Source: Allium sativum
Lineage: Eukaryota > Streptophyta > Magnoliopsida > Asparagales > Amaryllidaceae
Direction: 5' to 3'
Assembly: GCA_030737875.1 (NCBI GenBank)
Contig: CM060912.1
Location: 261,998,231-262,062,230 of the forward strand
DNA: 64,000 nucleotides
The notes below the pieces were generated by a model, which did not search any database, was not told the DNA's origin, and saw only the letters and a list, made by a program, of their open reading frames with translations. This document shows positions 45,071 through 56,600 of this stretch, in pieces. How positions within the stretch are numbered: the stretch's first letter is position 1; the number at the start of each line of letters is the position of its first letter. The position numbers and the translations under genes are program-made.

Positions 45071-46100
45071 TCAACCCGAATGGCATGACCAACCACTCAT
45101 AAAATCCAGACGGCGTTCGAAATGTCGTTTTAGATATTTTCTCAGCTGTACTCTGAGCTGATGAAAACTGGTCGCAAGATCCAACTGGGAGAACACTCTT
45201 GCTCCATATAACTGATCAAACAAATCATCTATCCGTGGAAGAGGATACTTATTCTTCCTAGTCACATGGTTCAACTCGCGGTAGTCTACACATAAGCGAA
45301 GGGAACCATCGGCCTTAGTGGCAAATACAAATGGCGCTTCCCACTCGGAAAGACTCCTTCGAATAAATCCCTTCTTTAAAAGATCACCCACTTGCACCTC
45401 GAGCTCTCGTTGCTCCCTTGGCGCAATTCGACGAAGTGGCATCACTATAGGTCTGGCATCTTTCACTAAATCAATCCGAAATTCAATCTCTCGGTATGGT
45501 GGAAGTCCGGTCACTTCCTCGAAGATGCCCGGATACTCGCTAGCAATAGGCACATCTGATAACTCATCATGCGGGATGTTGAGGGAATGTAGAAAACTAG
45601 CCATCACCTCATCACTAGGTAGGCAACCCAATACCACCCTCCGCCCATCGTCCACTCTAATGGTCGCCAAAGACCCCTCACAGTCTACCACCACCCCATA
45701 TCTTTGGAGCCAATCGACTCCCAAAATAATGCCAAACCCAGTAAAGCCCAAAACAAAGCAATCACAAGCAAACATACATCCATGACTTAATAAGACCAAA
45801 TTACGACAAATCATACTAAGGCTAGTCGAACCACCGATTAGGTTCGTCACAATTAAAGGTCTATCGACTATCTTGGGTTCCAATTCCAACCTATCAACCA
45901 GGTCACTAGATACGAAGGAATGGGAAGCCCCGGTATCAAACAACACTCGAACAGGAACATCATAATGAGAAAGCATACCTTGAATAACGGCACCTTTTCC
46001 CTTCTGCGCCGCAGTTGGGGCAATCGACGAAGAAGGAACAACGTTGATAACATATGCTTTCACCATTTGCTTCTCCTTAGGGGGTTGTGGACATTCATTC
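45071..46100 (-). pseudogene. pol: F1 protease and RT N-terminal half, unit C
   Basis: One open frame from the second gag knuckle (HFKNEC) through protease into RT. Protease: [15 protein letters not shown] (canonical DTGA) and [62 protein letters not shown] and [14 protein letters not shown], then a frameshift near 45150 leads to a stop at 45071. This is the only F1 protease in the window, and it shows what units A and B lost. The RRSLSEW motif marks the exact point (about 45365) where those units break off. Confidence 0.87.
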
Positions 46101-47029
46101 TTAAAATGCTCCACTTTGCCACAGTTGAAGCACTTCTTTTCCCCTAGCTTTGCTCGACACTCTTTGGCATAGTGATCCTACTTGCCACAGCTATAGCACT
46201 CGATATCTTTCTTATTCTTCTTTTTCTGACCATCCTTGGTCTGATTCTGTTTCCTCTTATTCTGGGAATTATTATTGCCTCCACCGCTTGCCTGCGCCTT
46301 TGGCTCCTCTGTAGATGTAATAGCAACCTCGGTCTTCGACTTAGGTTAAAGGTTCTCAGATCTCAATGTCTTTTCCACAATAGATTCGAAAGTCTCATCG
46401 ATATGGTTTATGTGTCTCTCCCCCAAGTACCCATCTAGGCCAGTTATGAACTTCTCGTTCTTCTTCTCTACCATATCGATAATGGACAATCCATATTTAT
46501 ATAAGGTATTGAATTCAGCAATATACTCTGAGACTGCCCTACCATTCTGCTTAAGCTCCAAAAATTTCCTAAACAATTCTGATTTCTGAGCAGCTGGAAT
46601 AAACTTATCACTGAAACGAGCCTTAAACCGATTCCAAGTAACTTGATCCTCAGGAGTAGCTGCTTTAATAACATTCCACCAATTCATAGCCCGTCCTTGA
46701 AGCTGACGGGATGCTAGTTTTCTCTTCATTGCATCTTTGATCCCCAAATACTCAAAGATGCGCTCACAACTATCAAGCCAATATTGAACTTCCGTAGTCG
46801 ACTCCGTTCCGTGGAACGGCTTCCCACCAAGACTAGTATAATCCTTGCAGAGCTTGGAGAAATCAGGTATAGGCGCCTGCACTACTGCACCACCACCGTT
46901 AGCAGCATTACGAATTGCTCTCTGAGCATCCCTAAGCATATCCCGCATGAAGGTAGTAAACATCGTCCTCATATAAGGGTCATTCCCATTATTTGTCCCT
47001 GAACCCGTACTCCTCGTATTTCGGCTCAT
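46101..47029 (-). pseudogene. gag: F1 gag, two-LTR copy (two nonsense codons)
   Basis: Starts at ATG 47027-47029 (MSRNTRSTGSGTNNGNDPYM). The N-terminal 228 codons are open and include VQYWLDSCERIFEYLGIKDA, NWWNVIKAATPEDQVTW and FKARFSDKFIPAAQ. A TAA after LRSENL (46346-46348) stands where unit A has TAT. Downstream is a Gln/Asn/Lys-rich linker and two CCHC knuckles. The first is interrupted by TAG (CYSCGK, then DHYAKEC). The second is intact ([14 protein letters not shown]). Gag and pol appear to share one frame in the ancestral element. Confidence 0.87.
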
Positions 47030-47227
47030 CGTCCAATATGTAAAGAGAAAACGATTAACCATCTCGTTAGTGGTGCCCGTGCAGTGCGACTTCATCCTTA
47101 GATATACTAATGGTGTATATATATATATATATAGTTTTTTGAAAACCAAAATATGACAAATACGCACTCTCATATACGTATGCTATCTCTCCCTGATGTC
47201 TTCCCCTAGGTTAACTACGCAACCTAG

Positions 47228-47239
47228 GCTCTGATACCC
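47228..47239 (-). other. Primer binding site, F1 two-LTR copy
   Basis: Minus strand TGGGTATCAGAGCC: the initiator-Met complement with one inserted G. Confidence 0.7.
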
Positions 47240-47241
47240 AG

Positions 47242-49539
47242 TGTGACGGCCCCTCCGATCCAACCGACATTTCTCCGAAATGCATTGTACTAATGCCTGA
47301 CTAGCACGGGACGTTCGTCAAAGGAAAAGGGTTTGAAACTATGAATCAGCAAAGAACCTATAGTATATCTCACAGCGCATGGAATAAAATATAATAATAA
47401 CATAACTTGACATAAAACAGGCGAGACAGTGCATAAGATGAAAACTAAACCATGTCCATCAGAGTAGCGGAATCCAAAATACAACTTATGATCCAAACCA
47501 TTATTACAACTTCAAAATACTGTCTCTAAAAAGGAAATAGAAAAGGTACACTACTAATGCCCAAAGTATTGGACAACAACAAGACAGGGAGAATATATGT
47601 AAATAGTACATGGAAGCCTCCTGCTCGTCTCCGGACAACTACTCGTGCATAACCACCTAACCTGTCTCTAGTCTGCTCGTTTAGGAGCACCCAGAGTAAT
47701 AAGAAGAAACATAAAACTCTGGGTCAGACAAAACTCTGGTATGAGCAATAGCAGCAAAGTAAACCAATAACAATTATAAATAATCGTACCTGTACCTACA
47801 ACCAAAGAATTAGTACAACAAGATGTACAATACTCTAAGGTAACACCAACATAAAGTGTAAAATGGGAATGTGCATGTTGTGGTGATAGTAAACATCAAG
47901 CGTAGCAATCATCCTCACATCTCTCACTTAGTACGTAAAGCATACGATATCCACCGCTTTGATCACCAAATCTATTAGGGCCATGACGGCAACTCCGTAC
48001 AACTATTGCTATGACCATACTTCCCTGGTCTATAGTCAATAACCCTACCCAGTCCACACATCCTTGGCTCTAGGTTAAGGGCCAAACAGTCCACACTTCC
48101 CTGACTCTGGTTCGTCTACATGCCCCATCTCTTCAATGGTGAACCAAAATTATAAACATCGATAACCCCTTTGCACACGTCCCGCAGCAAAGTCCAACTC
48201 TAGAAGTTAACTCGTTGATTCCCATTTGGATCCTGAGTGCTAACTTCTCATTTGGACTACCTTTGCATCTCGGGTTTTAGTCGGTTTGAAGTTGATCTTC
48301 AGAAGAGCTCACGTTCGTTGTCGCGTCGTAGAAACTTAAATCTGGTTCGGTTTGTGGCCCTCCCCTGGTGGCGGTTCGTGACGCTCTCCTGGTGGCGGTT
48401 CGTGACCCTCGGTTCGTGACCATCATTTTAGGGCGGTTCGTGACCATTATTTTAGGGGGGTTCATGCCCATCATTTTGGGCGGTTCGTGACTCCATGGGC
48501 GGTTCGTGACCCCTACCCCCTTTAGGAACCGAATTTCTGCAGTTTTTCCTATGAGCTAATTTCGCCAAACGATGGCGTTTTCAACCATTCTAACCTTCCT
48601 ACGACATCACAAAACATACAAACAGCAGTAATAACATATAGGACCTATCAAAAACATTAAAACATAAATCATATGAAATATTTTGGATTAAACATACCCA
48701 AAAAACATGATTTTCTCCTTAATCCCCTTAACCATGTTTTACCTATAGGATTATCAAACTTAATCCAAATTTTCACCAGTGACATAAAATAATATTTTAG
48801 AATTTCTACATATTTTTCCAGATTTTTATGATGCGTAATTTCGCTAATTATCACTAAGCACCCCTAATTAGCCGTAATTAGTAAATAAAAGTGTAAATCG
48901 CTCACCTTAGCCACAAATGAAATCTTAGATCCAAAAATTTACTGTTATGGCACAAATTCCAATGTATAGCAGCAGCTTTATCTCTAATTTGATGCTAATT
49001 TCTCTTAATTTGGTGTAGGTTTCGTAAATTAGTGATTAAAAAGCGATTAGAATTAGATTTGGAAGATGGAAGCCATTGCTAGGGTTAGAGAAATGTTAGT
49101 GGCGGCTGGAAAAATGATAAAGAATCATTATCTAATCATTTCAGCTATCTCATAACCCTAATCATGAAATGGGTTATGGGCCTAGCTGTTAATCACCCGA
49201 TTAAGCCCAATTAGGCTGTTTTTCCATCTTTCAAACCTTATTTCAGCCATATCTCCCCAACGGTAAGTCCGTTTGATTAATGTGGCCACTCTACGCAAAG
49301 ATAAACCATCATCTGAATCCAATGGAAGTGGTTTCACGTCAATACTCCTTACCAATCAAAAGTTATAGGAGAAACAAGATTCGCCACGGGCAAAATGATC
49401 ATTTAAAATTCAGCATAAATCTTGAACATGTCAAATGATCCCTATAGTCGTTTCCCAAAGTTACACGACCATACGACTTCGTATGGAAATAAAATAAATA
49501 TTCTACGATCCTCCAAAACATAGAATGCAGGTCGTTACA
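47242..49539 (-). repeat. F1 5' LTR, unit C (2298 bp)
   Basis: TGTGACGGCC...GTCGTTACA, the longest F1 LTR because its GGTTCGTGACC array (48345-48513) has about eight units. Beyond it, at 49540, F1 similarity ends after CTCTCT and foreign LTR sequence begins. Confidence 0.9.
48345..48513. repeat. Expanded short tandem array in F1 LTR, unit C right
   Basis: About eight units on GGTTCGTGACC, including three with the ATCATTTTGGG or ATTATTTTAGGG spacer. That spacer occurs once in units A and B and not at all in the unit C left LTR. Confidence 0.78.
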
Positions 49540-50031
49540 CTCTCTAGAGATACACTGTCGGAAGGTGGTTGCCCATACCTTGCCAGGAAATCTATTCTCC
49601 AATAAGAGCCCGCGGTTTGGATTGTATACTATATATGTAGAGCATGAGATGCAAGCGTTCTGCTAGATTGATAATTATATGTATTTAGACATTATTATAA
49701 TATCAGAAAAGATATTGGACTTCAAAAATATTTTGGGTTATCGTATGGTAATAACCGTCCGTATTTATGTGTGGGTTTGGTCTTATGATTATTCTTTTTC
49801 TTTCGAAAAGATTTTGATGTTAAAATCAAGTTGAATGATACCTTTAAACTTAGTGTGTTTTCTCACTATGGTTCACCAGACAGATCCGACGTTTGTAATG
49901 CTTGGGTTAGACCGGGTTTTACAGGTTCAGGTTATCTGATACTGTGAAGAGACGAGCTGGAGCAGTTCAGACATACGATATTATAGTATTATTTCGCTGT
50001 GTGATTGTATATGATGATAGGTTGTTATAAC
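49540..50031 (+). repeat. F4 5' LTR, inner part, left of F3
   Basis: 492 bases that join, across the F3 insertion, to 61426-61708, which ends TCGTTACA followed by a plus-strand primer site. Together they are the 3' part of an LTR whose 5' part is missing or displaced by F1. No coding seen. The last five bases, 50027-50031 (ATAAC), are the F3 target duplication. Confidence 0.7.
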
Positions 50032-51299
50032 TGTAACACCCCACACCCGCTAAGGTCACTCACTAAGGGAATGCCTTAACTTCGGTGGAGCATTTTAAGT
50101 GAATATAGAACAGAAAAATTACAACAAGACAGATATAAATACTTGAAAATCTAAAACATCATTTCATTGCAGCAGAAGGTAAACATGTTTAGTTACAACA
50201 CCATAAAGAGTCAAGTACTAATTATCCATCCTGATAAAAACATAAGTACATAATCCCACTACATAAACAATAGCCATAAAAGAAAAGATAAGCTGGGCTT
50301 TACATCACGGTCCAAGCTCCAGAAGATAGATAAAGAAATCTGATCAAAGCCCACTAGTGCTAGGCCCAACCTGAGGACCTGAGGGGGAAAAGGATAAAAA
50401 CAACGGGGTCAGACATAAGTCTGAGTGAGCCCTATAACTTTAACAACACAATCATTAAAGTAGTTAGGGCATGATATAAACTTGGTACGGGATGACTGGG
50501 GATAAATGACTACACTAAGTAGCCAACTAGACATAGGATGAACTAAGATAACGGTAAAGACGCATCTACCCACCCAAGGGTAATTACTAATTGCACCACA
50601 CCAGTCGTTCCTACTTAAAGGTTGATCCCACCCAAAGACTTAGAAAATTTACCCAGTAGTTTCGTGTACCCCTAGCTGACTACATAGGTTCCGTCTGCCC
50701 CTATCTCCACTAGGTGTACCCACTACTCCCCAATCGATCGGCTCCCTACCGTTGATACCCGTGCTGGCCCCACAGTGGGGTGTATCACTTCCCAAAGTGG
50801 CAACCCGATACAACCAATGGTGCACGGCTTATACCTACACGATGCAACAACGTCTTACCTACCAGCCCGGGTCCACACACGCATATGAAACCCGTTGGAC
50901 TTGCGTTGCCACCGCTAACCCGTTTTGGCCTCTTATAGTCAAGCCCAGTACGCGTGTCCTGTCCTCGACATGGTCGAGCCCAACAAGATACATATGGGTT
51001 ACTGGTTGAAATGGGCCCCCACAAGCTACCCACCTAAGCTTGTCTCTTTATCTAGTGCATCCCACTTAACCCTTTAATCATGTTTAATTACATGTTTCCA
51101 CTTGGTTAAGTACTCTAATCGTATTTTCTATTGCCACCCAAGGCAACCCACTAGATTTCCACATGCCACCCAAGGAACTTACTTGATTTCCACATGCCAC
51201 CCAAGGCACCCACTTAACCCTTCATGCCCCACTACATGCTTATCTGGTTAAGTGTTTCTTAATTGATTAAGAACGTAACCGTTGTAAAGACCTCTCACA

Positions 51300-51495
51300 T
51301 TAGACTATCTTTTATGACAACTGGATTTGCCGGTTGGGTCCGGGCAGCCTTACGCCATAACCGAGTCTAACCTCGTGTCTATACACTTGTCACGTATTTA
51401 GTTTGTGCCTAAGACCTCTCACATTGGGCCAATCATTTGTAGCCGCTGGATTTGCCGGTCGGTTCCGGGCAGTCTTACGCTACAAAAGGGTCCAA
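51300..51495. other. Two tandem conserved hairpins, F3 left LTR
   Basis: Hairpin 1: outer TTAGACT (51300-51306) / AGTCTAA (51364-51370), inner TTATG (51312-51316) / CATAA (51356-51360). Hairpin 2: outer TTGGGCC (51424-51430) / GGTCCAA (51489-51495, one G-T pair), inner TTTGTAGC (51436-51443) / GCTACAAA (51479-51486). Both loops hold CTGGATTTGCCGG and TCCGGGCAG. CCTCTCACA precedes each and CCTCGTGTCT follows each. Confidence 0.7.
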
Positions 51496-51732
51496 CCTCG
51501 TGTCTTAGTCGATTAATTACACCTAATTAATCACCCCCATATTTCGAATTAATTTTCCATAATTAATTCCAATTTTAACGATGTACATAATTGACTCAAT
51601 TATGTCCATCCACTTTATGGTATGCATAATCATACCAACTTCACACCATTAACATGTATATTAACCCCATCGTTCCCCACGTAATTCGCTAACATGACAT
51701 AAAAGGGAAGATTCATCACAAATACAATGGGT

Positions 51733-52437
51733 TCAACTTGCATAACATTAGCATCAACATGGGTTTTAAAGGTGTCAACATGCATATAGCATCAACCCAA
51801 CTAGCATAAATAATCAACCCAAACTTGCATGAATCACATATGTCATAAAGAGGGTAACTTGCATAAGCTACTTATGTCATTCAAAGGGGTAAACTTGCAT
51901 ATGTATGTATGACATACAAAGGGGTTAACTTGCATATGTATGCATATCATACCAAGGTGTAAACTTGCACATGTTACTTGCATATAATCAAACACCATAC
52001 TTGCATAACATGTCATATGTGAACTTGCATATAATCATACACCAAACTTGCATACAAATCATATATGAACTTGCATATAATCATACACCAAACTTGCATA
52101 ATCATGGTGTCATAATGGATCAATGTTTATCATAGCAATTTGCATAACTAGCATCATGAACACATAGCCTAACACTTGCATAACTTGCATAACATCATGA
52201 TCATATAGCATATAGCTTGCATAACTTGCATAACATCATGAACATGTAGCATATAACTTGCATAACTTGCATAACATCATGATCTCATAGCATATGACTT
52301 GCATAACTTGCATAACATCATGAACATGTAGCATATAACTTGCATAACTTGCATAACATCACAAACACATAGCACATAACTTGCATAACTTACATAACAT
52401 CACAAACACATAGCATATGATAACATAATCTTGCATT
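51733..52437. repeat. AACTTGCATA-based degenerate tandem array, F3 left LTR
   Basis: More than 25 occurrences of ACTTGCATA. In 52160-52430 they settle into about 40-50-bp units (TAACTTGCATAACTTGCATA, then ACATCATGA and a short spacer). Present in the right LTR at about 60003-60707. Confidence 0.85.
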
Positions 52438-52689
52438 GATCCACATTCATAGCCATAACCTCATTATATCCTATCATAATCATTTCAACAATTGGTCATT
52501 AAGGCTATAGAAACTCACAACTTGTTGATTAGCACTCCTAAGAAGAAGATTAAGTTGCTAGAGTTGATTAGAAGTTGATTTGAGAAGCTATCTTCCTCTT
52601 TAATTTGATGGAGGCTCCTTCAAGTTGCATTTTGATGGCATAACGGTGTTGTATCTATTTTTAGTATGAATTAGGGTAGTCTTAGGGTG

Positions 52690-52697
52690 TATTTATA
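52690..52697 (-). promoter_or_regulatory. TATA box, F3 3' LTR
   Basis: TATAAATA on the minus strand. It puts transcription start about 25-35 bp further left (near 52660) and the hairpins within the transcribed leader. Identical at 60950-60957. Confidence 0.62.
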
Positions 52698-52826
52698 GAT
52701 TAGTTAGGTGTTTTAGGCCATTAGATTAACCCTAAATCAGATTAGAGCCGTCAGATCTCGTCCTAGCCACCAAGCACAGACCAAAAGCCATCAGGTTGCA
52801 CCCAGGTCACACAGACCGACATGGGG

Positions 52827-52887
52827 GTCGACCCCTGGGTCGACCCCTAGGGAGGGGGTCGACACCCATGTCGACCCTAGGGTCGAC
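52827..52887. promoter_or_regulatory. GTCGAC palindrome array, F3 3' LTR (5 sites)
   Basis: GTCGAC starts at 52827, 52839, 52858, 52870 and 52882 (steps 12, 19, 12, 12). It lies 130-190 bp upstream of the TATA box on the element strand. Confidence 0.65.
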
Positions 52888-53147
52888 TCCCTCTGCCTGG
52901 TGGGAATTTTTCCCGCCTCTTCTGAAATGTGAAATTTCTATTTTTAAATCTGTTTTGAATTTCTGAAAACTTCTTCGGGCCTTAACTGGGTCATACGGAC
53001 TCCGATTTTCGAAAACTCGGACTCTATTTCGCGTATTTTTCCGAGACGAACGCAATGGCATAGCCCGTTTCCCCTGATTCAGATTTTAAAATTTAATTCT
53101 TCCCTGTTTTATATTATAGCAAGTTATTCAACATACGGGGTGTTACA

Positions 53148-53671
53148 TTCTCCCCTACTTAAAGGATTTCGTCCCCGAAATCTCTAAGTTAAGAAGAACG
53201 TATCCTACCATCCAAACAACCATCTACTAAACCATTAAACACTGGCATCCGTTGTCCTTAAAGTTTCTAATGCTGTATGAACATATACAAAGAGTGTGTG
53301 TATATGTTCCCTGTCTAATGCAAAATCAGGCGGTCTACTGATTCAGTTGACCTCCTTAATGCAAACCATGATAGTGCCATGCATCCAATATGTTTGCGAA
53401 AGAACCTTATCGACACATACTATTTCTACATGAGTGCACAATCATTCACCAAAATGCATCATCCATATGATAGCACAACCATTATACATCCATTAATATA
53501 GCTACCTACACAATTATATGCAATATGCAATACGAAGTGATTGAGCCGATCTAGTGCCTAAAGTGTGTGTATATGCATCCACGAGCAACCACTAGCAACC
53601 ACTTGCATCCACACGCATCCATCAAACATAACATGTCTCAAACACATGTTTCAACCATAGGTTTACCCTAT
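53148..53671 (-). other. F3 polypurine tract and 3' untranslated region
   Basis: AAGTAGGGGAGAA on the minus strand at the LTR edge (53148-53160), preceded by GGGGACGAAATCC. The rest is non-coding, with short GCATCCAC/GCAACCAC repeats at 53570-53625. Confidence 0.7.
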
Positions 53672-56600
53672 CTAAAGGTCAAAGATACTAATGAGAGGAC
53701 ATACTAAAGATAAGATAAGCACTAGACAAACGATAAAGGAGAAGTTAAAAGACATACCCTCAAAAAGGAATGGGTACAGTGAACGCATCTTCGCTTCTGT
53801 CTCCCAAGTAGCATTGCTCTCATCCTCTCCCCATTGCACTTTGACTAGTCGCACCTCTCTGTTTCTCAACTTCCTAATCTCTGACCCAAGGATGCGAGTA
53901 GGAGCTCGTCGGATAGTTGCATCACGCTCTACCTCAACCTCTCTAAGCAAGCTCGGCTCTACCACCTCTGCGGTCTCATGTAGGCACTTCCTCAAATGTG
54001 ACACATGGAATACATCATGCACCCCACTAAGTCTCTCAGGTAAATCCACTCTATATGCCATCCGTCCAATCCTTTCCTTAATAGGAAACGGTCCTACAAA
54101 TCTTGGGGCTAACTTCCCAACGGACCCAAAGCGAACAACATTCCGTAACAGAGATACTTTGACAAAGACCATGTCCCCAACATCAAACTCCAGATCCGTC
54201 CTCCTCTTATCCGCGTAAGATTTCTGTCTGTCTTGCGCTGCTTTCATCCTTCTTCGAATCAAATCAATCTTCTCCGAAGTCTCTCTAACCATATCGGGCC
54301 CAAGCAAGATCTTATCCGTAGATTCCCACCAGCATGTAGGTGATCGACAAGGCCTTCCATAAAGAGCTTCGAAAGGAGCCATACCAATACTGGACTGAAA
54401 GCTGTTATTATACCCGAACTCCACCAATGGAAGATGCTCTTCCCATGTACCTCCAAAATCTAAGATACATAGCCTCAAAAGGTCTTCCAGAACACGATTC
54501 ACCCTCTCGGTCTGGTCGTCCGTCTGAGGATGATATGCGGTGCTCAAACACAACTGAGTCCCTACCGCCTCTTGCAAACTCCTCCAAAACTCGCTAGTGA
54601 AGATAGGATCTCGATCGCTCACTATGCTAGAGGGTACTCCATGCAATCGAACTATCTCTCGAAGATAAACTGAAGCTAGCCATGGAGCAGTCCTCTTGCT
54701 CTTTACGGGTATGAAATGGGCGCTCTTAGTAAGTCTGTCTACCACAACCCAAATTCCCGTATTACCCTTCCTTGATCTCGGTAACCCATCAATAAAATCC
54801 ATCGAGACGCTATCCCACTTCCATTGCGGAACTTCCAATGGGTGAAGCAACCTACCAGGTTTCTTTTGCTCCGCTTTCACTTGTTGGCACACCAAGCATC
54901 TAGCGACACACTTGCCCACATCTTTCTTCATACCGGCCCAAAAGAAAACCCGCTTCATGTCTTGGTACATCTTGTCCCCACCGGGATGAATGGTCATCCT
55001 AGAACGGTGTGCATCGTCAAGAATAGCCTTCCTCAAACCCTCGTCTTGTGGTACACAAAGTCTACCGTCTCTACGCAAGCACCCCCTATCATCTAGGGTG
55101 TACCTACTCAAATGGCTGGACGACTCCCCCCTTATGAGCCTCTCTACCAACTCAACCAACTGTGGGTCGTCCCGCTGTGCCTCGCCAATCCGTCCCAAAA
55201 GAGTAGGTCTGACCTCTAAGGATGCTAGCAAACCGGGTATGTAGTCAACAGAAGGTTTGAAATCAAACATCGCGATAAATTCCAAGCTTCGTCGTTCCAC
55301 GAACAATGGACTCAAGGACAACCTTTTTCTGCTTAAGGCGTCTGCCACCACGTTACCCTTGCCAGGGGTATATGCTATCTCGAAATCATAGGATGCTAAG
55401 AACTCCATCCACCTTTGCTGTCTCAAGTTCAAATCCTTCTGAGAAAACAAGTACTTCAATTATTTGTGGTCGGTGAACAATTCGAACCTCTCTCCAAGAA
55501 GATAATGGCGCCAAATCTTAAGTGCAAAAACAATAGCGGCCAACTCTAAATCATGGGTAGGGTAATTCTTCTCATGCTTTCTCAACTGCCTTCCACCGTA
55601 GGCTATTACCCTTCCCTCTTGCATTAATACTGCGCCTAGTCCAGTCCCACAAGCATCGGTATAGACAACAAATGGCTTACTCCCATCTGGCAACACTAAG
55701 ACTGGAGCTGTGGTTAAAGCTCTCTTTAACCGTCGGAATGCATCATCACAATCTACGTCCCATACGAAGGCTAGATTCTTCTTCGTCAGGCGAGTTAATG
55801 GGGCTGATATCTTCGCGAAGTCCTTGATAAACTTCCTATAGTAGCCAGCCAACCCCAAGAAACTCCTCACCTCGGTAGCATTCTTCGGAACATTCTAATC
55901 TTGAATGGATACCACCTTCGCGGGATCCACAGCTATCCCTTCCTTGGAGACCACGTGCCCCAAGAACCGCACTTCCTTCCTCCAGAAGTGACATTTAGAG
56001 AATTTATCCTTAAGGCTATGCGCTCGAAGAGTCTCCAACACTTCCCTAAGATGTAGGGCATGCTCTTCTTCACTCTTAGAAAAGACTAAGATGTCATCCA
56101 CAAAGACTACCACTAACTTATTAAGGAACTCCCTGAACACCCTACTCATCAAATCAACAAAATATGCAGGGGCGTTCGTCAAACCAAATGGCATCACCAG
56201 CCACTCATAGAAACCATCCGGAGTCCTAAAGGCAGTCTTGTCTATGCTATCCTCAGCCACTCTCAACTGATGAAACCCCGTGGCCAAGTCCAACTGCGAA
56301 AACACTGAGGCGCCAACCAACTGATCAAAGAGATCATCAATCCTCGGCAATGGGTGTCTATTCTTCTTTGTGAGCTTGTTGAGTTCTCTATAGTCTACAC
56401 AAAGTCTGAGGGACCCATCCGCCTTCGTGCCAAAAACTACTGGAGCACCCCACTCCGATATACTTCGTCTTATGAACCCCTTCTCAAGCAACTCCCCTAC
56501 TTGCTTATGGAGTTCCCTCCTCTCACGAGGAGCCATGTGGCGCACTGGTAAAGATACTGGTTTAGCATTATCCACCAGATATATTCGGAAGTCTATCTCC

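Larger units (their letters stand above)
33653..49539 (-). mobile_element. F1: two-LTR Tekay-like Ty3/gypsy element, interrupted by a gag-only element
   Basis: The only F1 copy here with both LTRs and all domains: 3' LTR (33653-35885), integrase end (36045-36178), nested insertion (36179-42821), rest of integrase, RNase H, RT, protease, gag (to 47029), primer site and 5' LTR (47242-49539). Without the insertion it is about 9.2 kb. Its left LTR is shared with a further gag fragment, so no target duplication can be read. The right edge abuts part of another LTR at 49540. The pol passes uninterrupted through the point where units A and B are cut. Confidence 0.9.
50032..53147 (-). repeat. F3 3' LTR (3116 bp)
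   Basis: TGTAACACCCCACACC...ACGGGGTGTTACA. Contains two hairpins (51300-51370, 51424-51495), a large AACTTGCATA-type array (51733-52437), TATA box 52690-52697 and GTCGAC array 52827-52887. Frames in it (for example 50752-51009) are not genes. Confidence 0.94.

Noticed and set aside
49540..49544. CTCTC as a target duplication of the two-LTR F1 element
   Set aside because: The left LTR is followed by a gag fragment, not a flank, so no second copy can be checked. F1 interior also starts CTCTC.
50752..51033. Open frames in the F3 LTRs (repeated at 58960-59305)
   Set aside because: They lie within LTR sequence on both strands with no known domain. They are repeated simply because the LTR is repeated.
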